DNA of 6,814 nucleotides from positions 1 to 6,814 of the forward strand of contig VFKU01000424.1 in the NCBI GenBank assembly GCA_009885415.1, read 5' to 3'. The translations under genes and the position numbers were made by a program. Below, piece after piece: positions 1 through 4,795 of the stretch. The notes beneath the pieces are model-generated. The model searched no databases. It was not told where the DNA came from and saw only the letters and a list, made by a program, of their open reading frames with translations. The stretch's first letter is position 1. Each line of letters opens with the position of its first letter. This DNA is from Rhodothermota bacterium. Lineage in GTDB: Bacteria > Hydrogenedentota > Hydrogenedentia > Hydrogenedentales > GCA-2746185.

Positions 1-622
1 CCGCCGCGGCCGAGGCGGCCTCCTGCGAGGTAGCGACAATGTCGCGTTCCTGTTGCGCCGCGACTGCGTTGTACCAGGCCGTGCGCACTTCGGCGACGAG
101 CGCAAGTAGACGATCGGCGGCGCGCAGTTTGGCCGCTTCGAAATGTTGCGTCTCGATTTTCTTGCGCAAGGGGAGCATTAGCGCGTCGAGCAAGGGGAAG
201 CCGCCGTCGAGCTCCGTCATGGTGCCCGAGGCCGACCCGGCTGCGAAGCGGACCATCGCGGACAGGCTTGGATTCGGCAGCGTGCCTGCTTCGATGAGGT
301 CGGCGCGGCTGAGCCCGAGCTCGGCGAAGATGATCGCGACCTCGGGATTGCGCAGGAGCGCGATCTGCGCGGCCGACTCCTGCGTGAGCGGTTTTTCGAG
401 CAGCGCGTCGAGAGTGGATGCGTCGCTGCCGGCGCCGCCCCACGCCACGGGAGCGCTGGTCCGCTCCTGAGTTTGGGTTTGCACGTCCGCTGTTCCGTAA
501 TCCTTCGGCACGTGCGCGCAGCCTGCAAGAAGGCTGGAAATCAGTGCAATCGCCGGGACCGCGGCCAGCGCGCGCATACGGCCGCCGGAAACGCTTCCCT
601 TAAAGAATTTCTCAGAATACAT
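1..622 (-). CDS. TolC/CusC-family outer-membrane efflux lipoprotein, N-terminal part (C-terminus beyond window)
   Basis: This is the outer-membrane channel subunit of a tripartite efflux pump; the frame stays open to base 1, giving 207 visible residues of a protein usually 400-500 long. Seen: a basic N-terminus, a hydrophobic stretch (about residues 18-32) and the lipobox LLAGC with Cys35. Ala36 at +2 predicts outer-membrane sorting. Residues 79-120 show the family pattern: LT then A..ALLRNPEV, a repeat-type helix AELGLSRADLIEAG, then LPNPSL. A long helical stretch with AEVRTAWYNAVAAQQ follows. The start at 622 has a good ribosome site (AGGAG, 8 bases upstream); an internal ATG at 577 would shorten the signal peptide. 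It lies downstream of the methyltransferase with a 54-base gap. Metal-efflux (CusC/CzcC) identity is inferred from the copper-related surroundings; a drug-type channel cannot be excluded. Adaptor and RND pump genes would be expected to the left. Confidence 0.88.
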   Translation of the reverse strand, partial: MYSEKFFKGSVSGGRMRALAAVPAIALISSLLAGCAHVPKDYGTADVQTQTQERTSAPVAWGGAGSDASTLDALLEKPLTQESAAQIALLRNPEVAIIFAELGLSRADLIEAGTLPNPSLSAMVRFAAGSASGTMTELDGGFPLLDALMLPLRKKIETQHFEAAKLRAADRLLALVAEVRTAWYNAVAAQQERDIVATSQEAASAAA

Positions 623-676
623 GGAACACTCTCCTGACCGTTGGGAACGTTTTGTTGCCAGGTAAACACATTCGAT

Positions 677-1357
677 TCAGTCTCCTCTTGCCGTCAACGT
701 GCCGGGCTTCAGCGCGCGATACAGGCACAGCGGGCCGAACACGGTCGGGAACGACCGCACCTGCGCCGCCTCGGCGAAGCCCGCTTCGCGCATGAGTCCT
801 GGGAGTACCCCTAGGACGCTGTCCTGGGTCGTCTCGAAGCCGTCCAGGATTTGGACTTGATAGAACAGGATTCGCATTAGTGGATTGTCGGCTTTGCCCC
901 AATCCGCGATGTGGAGCTCACCGCCGGGCCGCAAGACCCGATTCATTTCCCGCAACGTCCGCCTCTTGCTCTCGGTCGTCAAATGATGAAAGAAGAGGCT
1001 CGAAAATACACGGTCAAAGGTACTGTCCGCGTAGGGCATCTTGAAGGACATCGCCTCCTCAAAATAGATGCTCAGGCCGGCGCGCCGTGTCTTCTCCGCG
1101 GCCATCGCGAGAATGCGGGGGTCCCCGTCCAGTCCGGCCGCCTTCGCGTCTGGATAGCGTTTCTTTGTTTCAATCAGCAAAGTACCCGTTCCGCATCCAA
1201 CGTCTAAGACGCGGCAGTCGCTTGCCATCCGCGATTGATCGATCAGGGCGCGTTTGAACGACGCGTCCCGCAGCGTCCACCGCAAGATGGGGTCAAACAG
1301 CGGCGTCAGGAAATTGTATTTGAGCGCTGGTATGAACTTGTCCGGCTGCGTGCTCAT
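677..1357 (-). CDS. Class I SAM-dependent methyltransferase (UbiE/Methyltransf_11 type)
   Basis: This 226-residue cytosolic protein probably transfers a methyl group from S-adenosylmethionine to an unknown acceptor. Seen: motif I VLDVGCGTG at residues 50-58, the acidic end of strand 2 at GLDGDP (75-80, Asp77 expected to bind the ribose), the FDRVFSSLFFHHL segment (114-126) and LRPGGELHIADWG (142-154), in the order typical of the Rossmann-like fold. The N-terminus (DKFIPALKYNFLTPLFDP) resembles a subgroup I recall beside heavy-metal genes. The start at 1357 has GAGGGTG about six bases upstream. Only three Cys (48, 54, 211) are present, one of them inside motif I, so the Cys set of arsenite methyltransferase ArsM is absent. 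It sits between the exported Cys/His protein and the TolC-like gene on the same strand, so co-transcription is likely. The substrate is unknown. Confidence 0.9.
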   Translation of the reverse strand: MSTQPDKFIPALKYNFLTPLFDPILRWTLRDASFKRALIDQSRMASDCRVLDVGCGTGTLLIETKKRYPDAKAAGLDGDPRILAMAAEKTRRAGLSIYFEEAMSFKMPYADSTFDRVFSSLFFHHLTTESKRRTLREMNRVLRPGGELHIADWGKADNPLMRILFYQVQILDGFETTQDSVLGVLPGLMREAGFAEAAQVRSFPTVFGPLCLYRALKPGTLTARGD

Positions 1358-1504
1358 GTATTCACCCTCGAGATGTGGGGTTGAGGCAGACCACGATCAA
1401 GCGAAGCGTCTCGCTGCGGCGCCAAGGACCGCATTGGCGAATAGAGACGCGCGAACGTTCCGGTCCCTCGGGGCGAGGTCTGGTTCGGGCCGGATTTTTC
1501 CGGA
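1358..1504. other. Gap between the exported Cys/His gene and the methyltransferase
   Basis: No gene is supported. Two short inverted repeats are seen: CCTCG-GGG-CGAGG at 1466-1478 and CCGGA-TTTT-TCCGG at 1490-1503, the latter directly after the stop codon of the exported protein on the minus strand. Their 5-base arms are too short, and lack a following T-run on the minus strand, for a firm terminator call. Confidence 0.3.
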
Positions 1505-1933
1505 TCAGATCAGGAGAGCGTGGTGCGCAATGAAGAGGGGCGCGTGGGGCGGCGAAAGATCGCCATGAGTTCGCGCGTTGTCGAAACTATCCTGCAAGCA
1601 GGGCGTCTGCGTATGAGCGATAGGAACAAAACCATGACTCGCGCCGGAAACGTTACGGATGGTGGAGAGCGTCGGCGCCTCATTGGGAATGCCCACGGGC
1701 CCGTTCGTCATGCAGCAGCAGTGGGCGCCGGAAGCCGAGGCTGTACATTCCGAATTCTGGTGCGAATGCGATTCGATCGAGGCGGATGCTTCCGGATGGC
1801 AGGCGGGAGACTTTGCCTGAGCCTCCGAATCGTCGTTCGACGACATCGCGCAGACTGCCGGACACGCAGGTACACCGCGCACTACCAGCAGGATTGCGAC
1901 GGCCAAGCCCACACATTTTAATCTGACGTTCAT
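1505..1933 (-). CDS. Small exported Cys/His-rich protein, possible metal binder
   Basis: I do not recognise a named family. The 142-residue product has a basic start, a hydrophobic core at residues 8-18 (VGLAVAILLVV) and possible cleavage after VCA at 29, so it should be exported to the periplasm. The mature part holds CHPEAS (45-50), the His pair at 56 and 58, and the strongest feature, HCCCM at 71-75. In total there are 9 Cys and 10 His, and the C-terminus carries HH at 137-138. A soft-metal (copper) ligand role is inferred. VPAC at 21-24 looks a little like a lipobox but has Pro at -2, which is unusual. I chose ATG at 1933; an in-frame GTG at 1942 adds three residues, and neither has a clear ribosome site. 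It is the first gene of the leftward set and is divergent from the copper-storage gene. A long frame on the opposite strand lacks any domain and is taken as a shadow. Confidence 0.68.
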   Translation of the reverse strand: MNVRLKCVGLAVAILLVVRGVPACPAVCAMSSNDDSEAQAKSPACHPEASASIESHSHQNSECTASASGAHCCCMTNGPVGIPNEAPTLSTIRNVSGASHGFVPIAHTQTPCLQDSFDNARTHGDLSPPHAPLFIAHHALLI

Positions 1934-2167
1934 CGCACCCACGCTACCACGAGACGCGCGAGTGCGTCAAGTGATGAACGCGGCGCGAGGAGCACATTCA
2001 ATCTGAAACGGCGCCGCGCGCTTGATGTTTTCAAGCACGGCTCGAGAGACGTTTTTCAAAAAATTATTATCGCCATACCTTACCTTTGTCCGAGGACCGC
2101 AGAATGCAGGTTGTGAGGTGATCGATGGAGCTTCACGACACGAACTAACGGTCGAGAGGGGAAAACA
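1934..2167. promoter_or_regulatory. Divergent promoter region between the efflux-side and copper-storage genes
   Basis: This gap separates two divergently read genes, so it must hold both promoters. Seen: a perfect inverted repeat at 2020-2036 (GCTTGA, 5-base spacer, TCAAGC), a markedly AT-rich patch at 2051-2070 with a TATTAT hexamer at 2065-2070, the near-repeated words GTTTTCAA (2027) and GTTTTTCAA (2051) about two helical turns apart, and a GTCC-GA-GGAC repeat at 2088-2097. No -35/-10 pair with standard spacing stands out on either strand. I could not match a known CueR, CsoR or CopY operator with confidence. Confidence 0.45.
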
Positions 2168-2506
2168 ATGAGTCACAAGGAAATGCAATCGTGTATCGAG
2201 GCGTGTGTGCGGTGTGCTCAGGAGTGCGAACACTGCGGCGAGGCGTGTCTCCATGAGAAAGGGATGACCGAGTTGGCGGCGTGCATTAGCCTGGACAGCG
2301 ACTGCGCCCAAATTTGCTGGACGGCCGCCGCGTACATGAGCCGGGGATCGGAATTTTCCGCTGGCGTGTGCGAATTGTGCGCCGAGATATGCGATGCGTG
2401 CGCCGAAGAATGCCAGCGGCATTCCCACGACCACTGCAAGAGCTGCGCCAAGGCGTGTCAACGGTGCGCCGAGGAATGCCGCAAGATGGCAGGCGCTCGA
2501 GTCTGA
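2168..2506 (+). CDS. Cytosolic four-helix-bundle copper storage protein (Csp3-like, DUF326 Cys-rich)
   Basis: This protein likely stores many Cu(I) ions inside a Cys-lined four-helix bundle and so buffers cytosolic copper; known Csp proteins form tetramers. The 112 residues contain 19 Cys, mostly in CxxxC and CxxC spacings: 9, 13, 16, 20, 23, 27, then 39, 46, 50, then 68, 71, 75, 78, 82, then 90, 93, 97, 100, 104. The groups fit four helices. The words ACVRCAQEC, ICDACAEEC and ACQRCAEEC show internal repetition. His at 22, 29, 85, 87 and 89 could gate the open end of the bundle. There is no signal peptide, which points to the cytosolic Csp3 type rather than exported Csp1. The start has GAGAGGGG six bases upstream. 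It leads the rightward group of metal-related small genes. The family call is strong; copper as cargo is inferred from the family. Confidence 0.93.
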   Translation: MSHKEMQSCIEACVRCAQECEHCGEACLHEKGMTELAACISLDSDCAQICWTAAAYMSRGSEFSAGVCELCAEICDACAEECQRHSHDHCKSCAKACQRCAEECRKMAGARV

Positions 2507-2696
2507 GTTACGACTGGCTCCAAGATCGGACGGGCGGCGCCGCCCAGCATCGCCTTTCCGCTGACTGAAGCCGACAGGCAAGTGAACTTTCGATCCGAAT
2601 ATTTACACTTCTATCCAAGTCAGGGTTCTCGGAGTAAGAGCTCGACGGAGCCCGGCGGCGTCGCGCGAAGACCGTGAAAACTGGGACCGAGAGACA
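2507..2696. other. Intergenic gap between the Csp and YHS genes
   Basis: No supportable gene. A perfect 14-base palindrome (GGGCGGC/GCCGCCC) at 2532-2545 lies 26 bases after the Csp stop codon and could form a short GC hairpin, but only a weak T-run (CCTTTCC) follows, so it is at best a poor terminator. The patch at 2595-2620 is AT-rich and could contain a promoter for the YHS gene, but no convincing -35/-10 pair was found. A GTG-started frame of about 31 codons from 2582 has no support. Confidence 0.35.
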
Positions 2697-2912
2697 ATGG
2701 CGACAGCCCAAAAAGGAAGCATCACCATGTATGGAACGAAGACCGTGATCAAAGACCCCGTCTGCGGAATGACCGTGGACGAAGCAACCGCTCTCCAGGC
2801 CGAACGTGACGGAAAGACGTTTTATTTTTGCAGCGACCACTGCCGGAAAAAATTCCTGTCCATGTCCGCCGGTGTTAAGCCCGAGTCTAAGTCCGGAGGC
2901 TGCTGCGGATAA
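2697..2912 (+). CDS. YHS-domain metal-binding protein with Cys-Cys tail
   Basis: A 71-residue cytosolic protein made almost entirely of one YHS domain. Seen: KDPVCGMTVDE at 19-29 (Cys23), then FYFCSDHCRKKF at 42-53 with Cys45 and Cys49, the classic TRASH/YHS Cys arrangement. After a Ser/Lys-rich linker the chain ends in GGCCG, adding Cys69 and Cys70. YHS domains occur on or beside copper and other soft-metal P-type ATPases and oxygenases, so a role as a metal chaperone or ATPase partner is inferred. Two starts are possible: 2697 (GAGAG five bases upstream) and 2727 (AAGGA nine bases upstream), the second giving 61 residues and starting just before the domain, as many family members do. It follows the Csp gene by 190 bases on the same strand. 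The domain call is secure; the metal and partner are not visible. Confidence 0.9.
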   Translation: MATAQKGSITMYGTKTVIKDPVCGMTVDEATALQAERDGKTFYFCSDHCRKKFLSMSAGVKPESKSGGCCG

Positions 2913-2984
2913 CACCGCACGGCGCCGGCAAATAAAATTCCCGCATGCTCGTCAGTAATTCGATGAAATGTCCAGTGGGGCCGG

Positions 2985-3005
2985 CCACGCGCGCCAAGCG
3001 CGTGG
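2985..3005. repeat. Perfect inverted repeat (8-base arms) downstream of the YHS gene
   Basis: CCACGCGC (2985-2992), a five-base loop GCCAA, then GCGCGTGG (2998-3005). Transcribed, it would form a stable GC hairpin. No T-tract follows, so it is not a standard intrinsic terminator; it could stabilise the YHS transcript end or be an operator for the next gene. Confidence 0.6.
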
Positions 3006-3022
3006 AGTGACGGTATTGGCGT

Positions 3023-3051
3023 CCCAGCCCTGGGTGAGATCAATTTATAAA
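3023..3051 (+). promoter_or_regulatory. Possible operator and -10 element upstream of the Met-rich gene
   Basis: A perfect inverted repeat CCCAG-CC-CTGGG at 3023-3034 is followed 11 bases later by TATAAA at 3046-3051, a good -10 match. No standard -35 hexamer exists 16-18 bases upstream of that -10; the palindrome occupies that place, and the nearest TTGGCG (3016-3021) would leave a 24-base spacer. This suggests a regulated promoter in which a dimeric protein binds at the -35 position. The leader from here to the ATG at 3118 is A-rich. Confidence 0.4.
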
Positions 3052-3117
3052 ACGCGCTATTGGCCGTACGCCAACAGCGAACAAAAACGAAAAAACAAAC
3101 ATAAGGAGCAACAGGAC

Positions 3118-3591
3118 ATGAAAAACCAAACGAACACGAACCTTGCCATCCGTTTAGGCTTCGCATTAGCCTTGGCCCTGGCCATCTGGTCTCCGGTCCA
3201 AGCGCAAGACGCTGCGCCGGCGAAGGGGAAGATGGCGATGGATGACAAGATGATGGCGCGCTGTCAAGAAATGAAGGACCAGAAACAGAAGGTGATGGAA
3301 GACACGAAGGCCCAGAATGCTGAGCTCACGGAACATGTCGCCCAAATGAACAGCGCGCCGGAGGACAAGAAGATAGGTCTGATCGCCGCAGTCCTTACGC
3401 ACATGGTGGAGCAGCGGATCTCCATGGATGCGCGAAAGGCGAAGATGCAGGAGGAGATGATGCATCACATGATGAATCACATGCAGATGGGCAAGGAATC
3501 CATGTCGCAGTGTCCGATGATGAAAGGGATGAAGGACATGGACCACAAACCCGCGGGCGATAACACGGAACATCCAACAGAACAGAAATAA
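3118..3591 (+). CDS. Exported Met/His-rich protein, probable periplasmic copper binder
   Basis: A 157-residue exported protein. Residues 1-29 form a signal peptide (hydrophobic core about 13-24, cleavage probably after VQA at 27-29). The mature chain is helical and charged and has about 21 Met, 7 His and 2 Cys (49, 132). Met and His concentrate at 110-143, including MMHHMMNHMQM and CPMMKGMKDM, a pattern used by periplasmic Cu(I)/Cu(II) binders. The centre (AQMNSAPEDKK, then a helix ending HMVEQR) resembles unnamed proteins I recall from copper clusters. The frame is open back to 2968, but the start at 3118 is preferred because it has AAGGAG nine bases upstream and restores a clean signal peptide. 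It follows the YHS gene by 205 bases and has its own likely promoter. Copper binding is inferred from composition and context; no enzyme motif is seen. Confidence 0.85.
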   Translation: MKNQTNTNLAIRLGFALALALAIWSPVQAQDAAPAKGKMAMDDKMMARCQEMKDQKQKVMEDTKAQNAELTEHVAQMNSAPEDKKIGLIAAVLTHMVEQRISMDARKAKMQEEMMHHMMNHMQMGKESMSQCPMMKGMKDMDHKPAGDNTEHPTEQK

Positions 3592-3602
3592 CTGCTTAGC
3601 GC

Positions 3603-3626
3603 CACATCGGCCCGCTGAGCGATGTG
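3603..3626 (+). repeat. Inverted repeat just after the Met-rich gene
   Basis: CACATCG (3603-3609) and CGATGTG (3620-3626) are perfect 7-base arms around a 10-base loop, starting 11 bases after the stop codon at 3591. No T-run follows, so it is probably a 3'-end stabilising or weak terminating hairpin rather than a standard terminator. Confidence 0.45.
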
Positions 3627-3673
3627 TACGCCAACCAGACTGGAAAATCAGAGACTACACATCTGCCGCACAT

Positions 3674-3717
3674 GCCAGCCTGCCGTTGGCACCGTGAGTG
3701 CTCGACGGCGGGCTGGC
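3674..3717 (+). repeat. Long, strong stem-loop between the Met-rich and mini membrane protein genes
   Basis: The outer arms are GCCAGCCTGCCGT (3674-3686) and ACGGCGGGCTGGC (3705-3717): 13 pairs, one a G-U wobble. Inside, GCAC (3689-3692) pairs with GTGC (3698-3701) around CGTGA, so nearly the whole 44-base element folds. No T-tract follows, and the ribosome site of the next gene begins 17 bases downstream. Candidate roles are control of the next gene's translation, an RNA processing site, or a protective 3' hairpin. Confidence 0.6.
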
Positions 3718-3745
3718 TGCGACGCTACTAAATAGAGGGGTCTGT

Positions 3746-3868
3746 ATGATGAATCAAACTGACGGGTGGATGGGTGGCTGGATGGGCGGAGGAATGTGGA
3801 TTTGGCCGGTGATTGGCGTACTTGTGGTGGTGCTGCTGGTCGTCCTGATTAACAAGGTGTCCAAATAA
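3746..3868 (+). CDS. 40-residue Trp/Met/Gly-rich single-span membrane protein
   Basis: A small gene with no family I can name. The product begins MMNQTDGWMGGWMGGGMWIW and continues as one hydrophobic helix from about residue 18 to 35 (PVIGVLVVVLLVVLI), ending with a basic tail NKVSK. The order predicts an inner-membrane protein with the Met/Trp-rich head outside and the Lys tail in the cytoplasm. The start at 3746 has GAGGGG five bases upstream; a second ATG follows directly at 3749. The repeated GWMGG unit supplies Met and Trp side chains suited to Cu(I), and the gene lies among copper-type genes on the same strand, so a role in metal handling or as a membrane partner of a transporter is inferred. 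Clear ribosome site, tight helix design and context argue against a chance frame. Confidence 0.72.
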   Translation: MMNQTDGWMGGWMGGGMWIWPVIGVLVVVLLVVLINKVSK

Positions 3869-3877
3869 ATGATCGCG

Positions 3878-3913
3878 CGTTCACGGCCCGCCCGAATGGA
3901 TCGGACGTGAACG
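3878..3913 (+). terminator. Possible terminator after the mini membrane protein gene
   Basis: CGTTCACG (3878-3885) and CGTGAACG (3906-3913) are perfect 8-base arms. The 20-base interior can also pair CCGA with TCGG (3892-3895, 3901-3904). A short T-run (TTTATCC) follows directly. The element starts 10 bases after the stop codon at 3868, as expected for the end of the copper-gene transcript. The weak T-tract keeps confidence moderate. Confidence 0.45.
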
Positions 3914-4050
3914 TTTATCCAGGCGCTTGAATCGACGGGTGAATCTCCTCCGCGGAGACCATCGGAACTTTTCGAGCGCCGCGCGGCCCTCGTTTCTGCG
4001 GGACATTCGCAGGAACGAATCGTGTCTCGTGAATGTGCGAGAATCCGCGG

Positions 4051-4782
4051 ATGGATCCGCGCCGCACTGTCTTCCTCACTGCCGTCTGGCGCAATCTGGC
4101 GATGTTGAACTACGAGATCGATCCCGTGGTGCTGCGTCCTTACGTGCCCTCGGGCACGGAGCTCGACGCCTTCGAAGGCCGTAGCTACCTCAGTCTGGTG
4201 GGATTCTTGTTCTTGGACACCCGCGTGCTCGGGGTGCCGATTCCTTTTCATCGCAACTTCGAGGAGGTCAATCTGCGTTTCTACGTCCGCCGCAAAACAG
4301 CGGGGGAGTGGCGGCGAGGCGTCGTCTTCATACGAGAGTTTGTGCCGCGCCGCGCGATCGCATGGACGGCGAATGTGGTATACGGGGAAAACTATCTCGC
4401 GCTACCGATGGCGCACGCGATAGAGCGCGACTTTGCGGATCAGCCCATACGCGTCGAGTACTCTTGGCGTCATCGGGGCGTCCGCGCCGGCTTGCGGGTC
4501 GCGCTCTCGGGAGCGCCGACGGATCCCGCGCCGGGAAGCCTGGAGGAATTCATCACCGAGCACTACTGGGGTTACGCCCGTCAGCGCGACGGCCGGACCG
4601 TGGAGTATCGGGTCGAACATCCGCGCTGGAGGGTTTGGACGGCGACGGAGGCCCGGCTGGAGGGCGAGGTCGCCTTGCTCTACGGCGCGGGTTTCGCGGT
4701 GGCGATTGCTGGCGCGCCGTCCTCGGCGTTTCTGGCGGAGGGCTCCGCGGTGACGGTGTCGCGCGGATTGCGGATCAACTAG
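4051..4782 (+). CDS. DUF2071 (YqjF-like) protein of unknown function
   Basis: A 243-residue protein, cytosolic by absence of a signal peptide or membrane span. Seen: an N-terminal FLTAVWRNLAMLNYEIDP, then VLRPYVPSGTELDAFEGRSYLSLVGF, RNFEEVNLRFYV and a central REFVPRRAIAW, followed by a region with EEFITEHYWGY and a short C-terminal strand set. This order matches the DUF2071 family (Bacillus subtilis YqjF is a member), whose members are about 230-250 residues; no reaction is established to my knowledge. The start at 4051 puts the family N-terminus close to the beginning; an in-frame ATG at 4033 adds six residues, and neither has a strong ribosome site. It is on the same strand as the copper genes but separated by a likely terminator, and it converges on the ABC permease gene with 13 bases between stop codons. 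A link to metals is not shown. Confidence 0.88.
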   Translation: MDPRRTVFLTAVWRNLAMLNYEIDPVVLRPYVPSGTELDAFEGRSYLSLVGFLFLDTRVLGVPIPFHRNFEEVNLRFYVRRKTAGEWRRGVVFIREFVPRRAIAWTANVVYGENYLALPMAHAIERDFADQPIRVEYSWRHRGVRAGLRVALSGAPTDPAPGSLEEFITEHYWGYARQRDGRTVEYRVEHPRWRVWTATEARLEGEVALLYGAGFAVAIAGAPSSAFLAEGSAVTVSRGLRIN

Positions 4783-4795
4783 CAGCGTACGTGAT

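Noticed and set aside
39..528. Several frames on both strands within the first 530 bases
   Set aside because: The TolC-like frame, open from 622 to the window edge with lipobox and family motifs, explains this stretch.
677..1357. Arsenite methyltransferase (ArsM) identity
   Set aside because: Only three Cys are present and one is part of the SAM-binding motif; the conserved arsenic-binding Cys set is missing.
1520..1921. Plus-strand frame of 133 codons opposite the exported Cys/His protein
   Set aside because: Arg-rich, no signal or domain, no ribosome site; the minus frame has a proper signal peptide and patterned Cys/His.
2532..2545. GGGCGGC/GCCGCCC palindrome as a terminator for the Csp gene
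   Set aside because: It has no loop bases and no real T-tract; probably a chance GC palindrome or a minor hairpin.
1967..2581. Minus-strand frame of 204 codons across the Csp gene
   Set aside because: It overlaps a well-supported Cys-rich gene in full, has no domain, and its low-complexity Leu/Gly/Ala pattern is the mirror of Cys and Ala codons.
2582..2677. GTG-started frame of about 31 codons between the Csp and YHS genes
   Set aside because: Weak ribosome site, no recognisable composition or motif, and a non-ATG start.
2968..3117. Fifty-residue N-terminal extension of the Met-rich protein
   Set aside because: It would bury the signal peptide and runs through the hairpin, palindrome and -10 region; the ATG at 3118 has an AAGGAG site.
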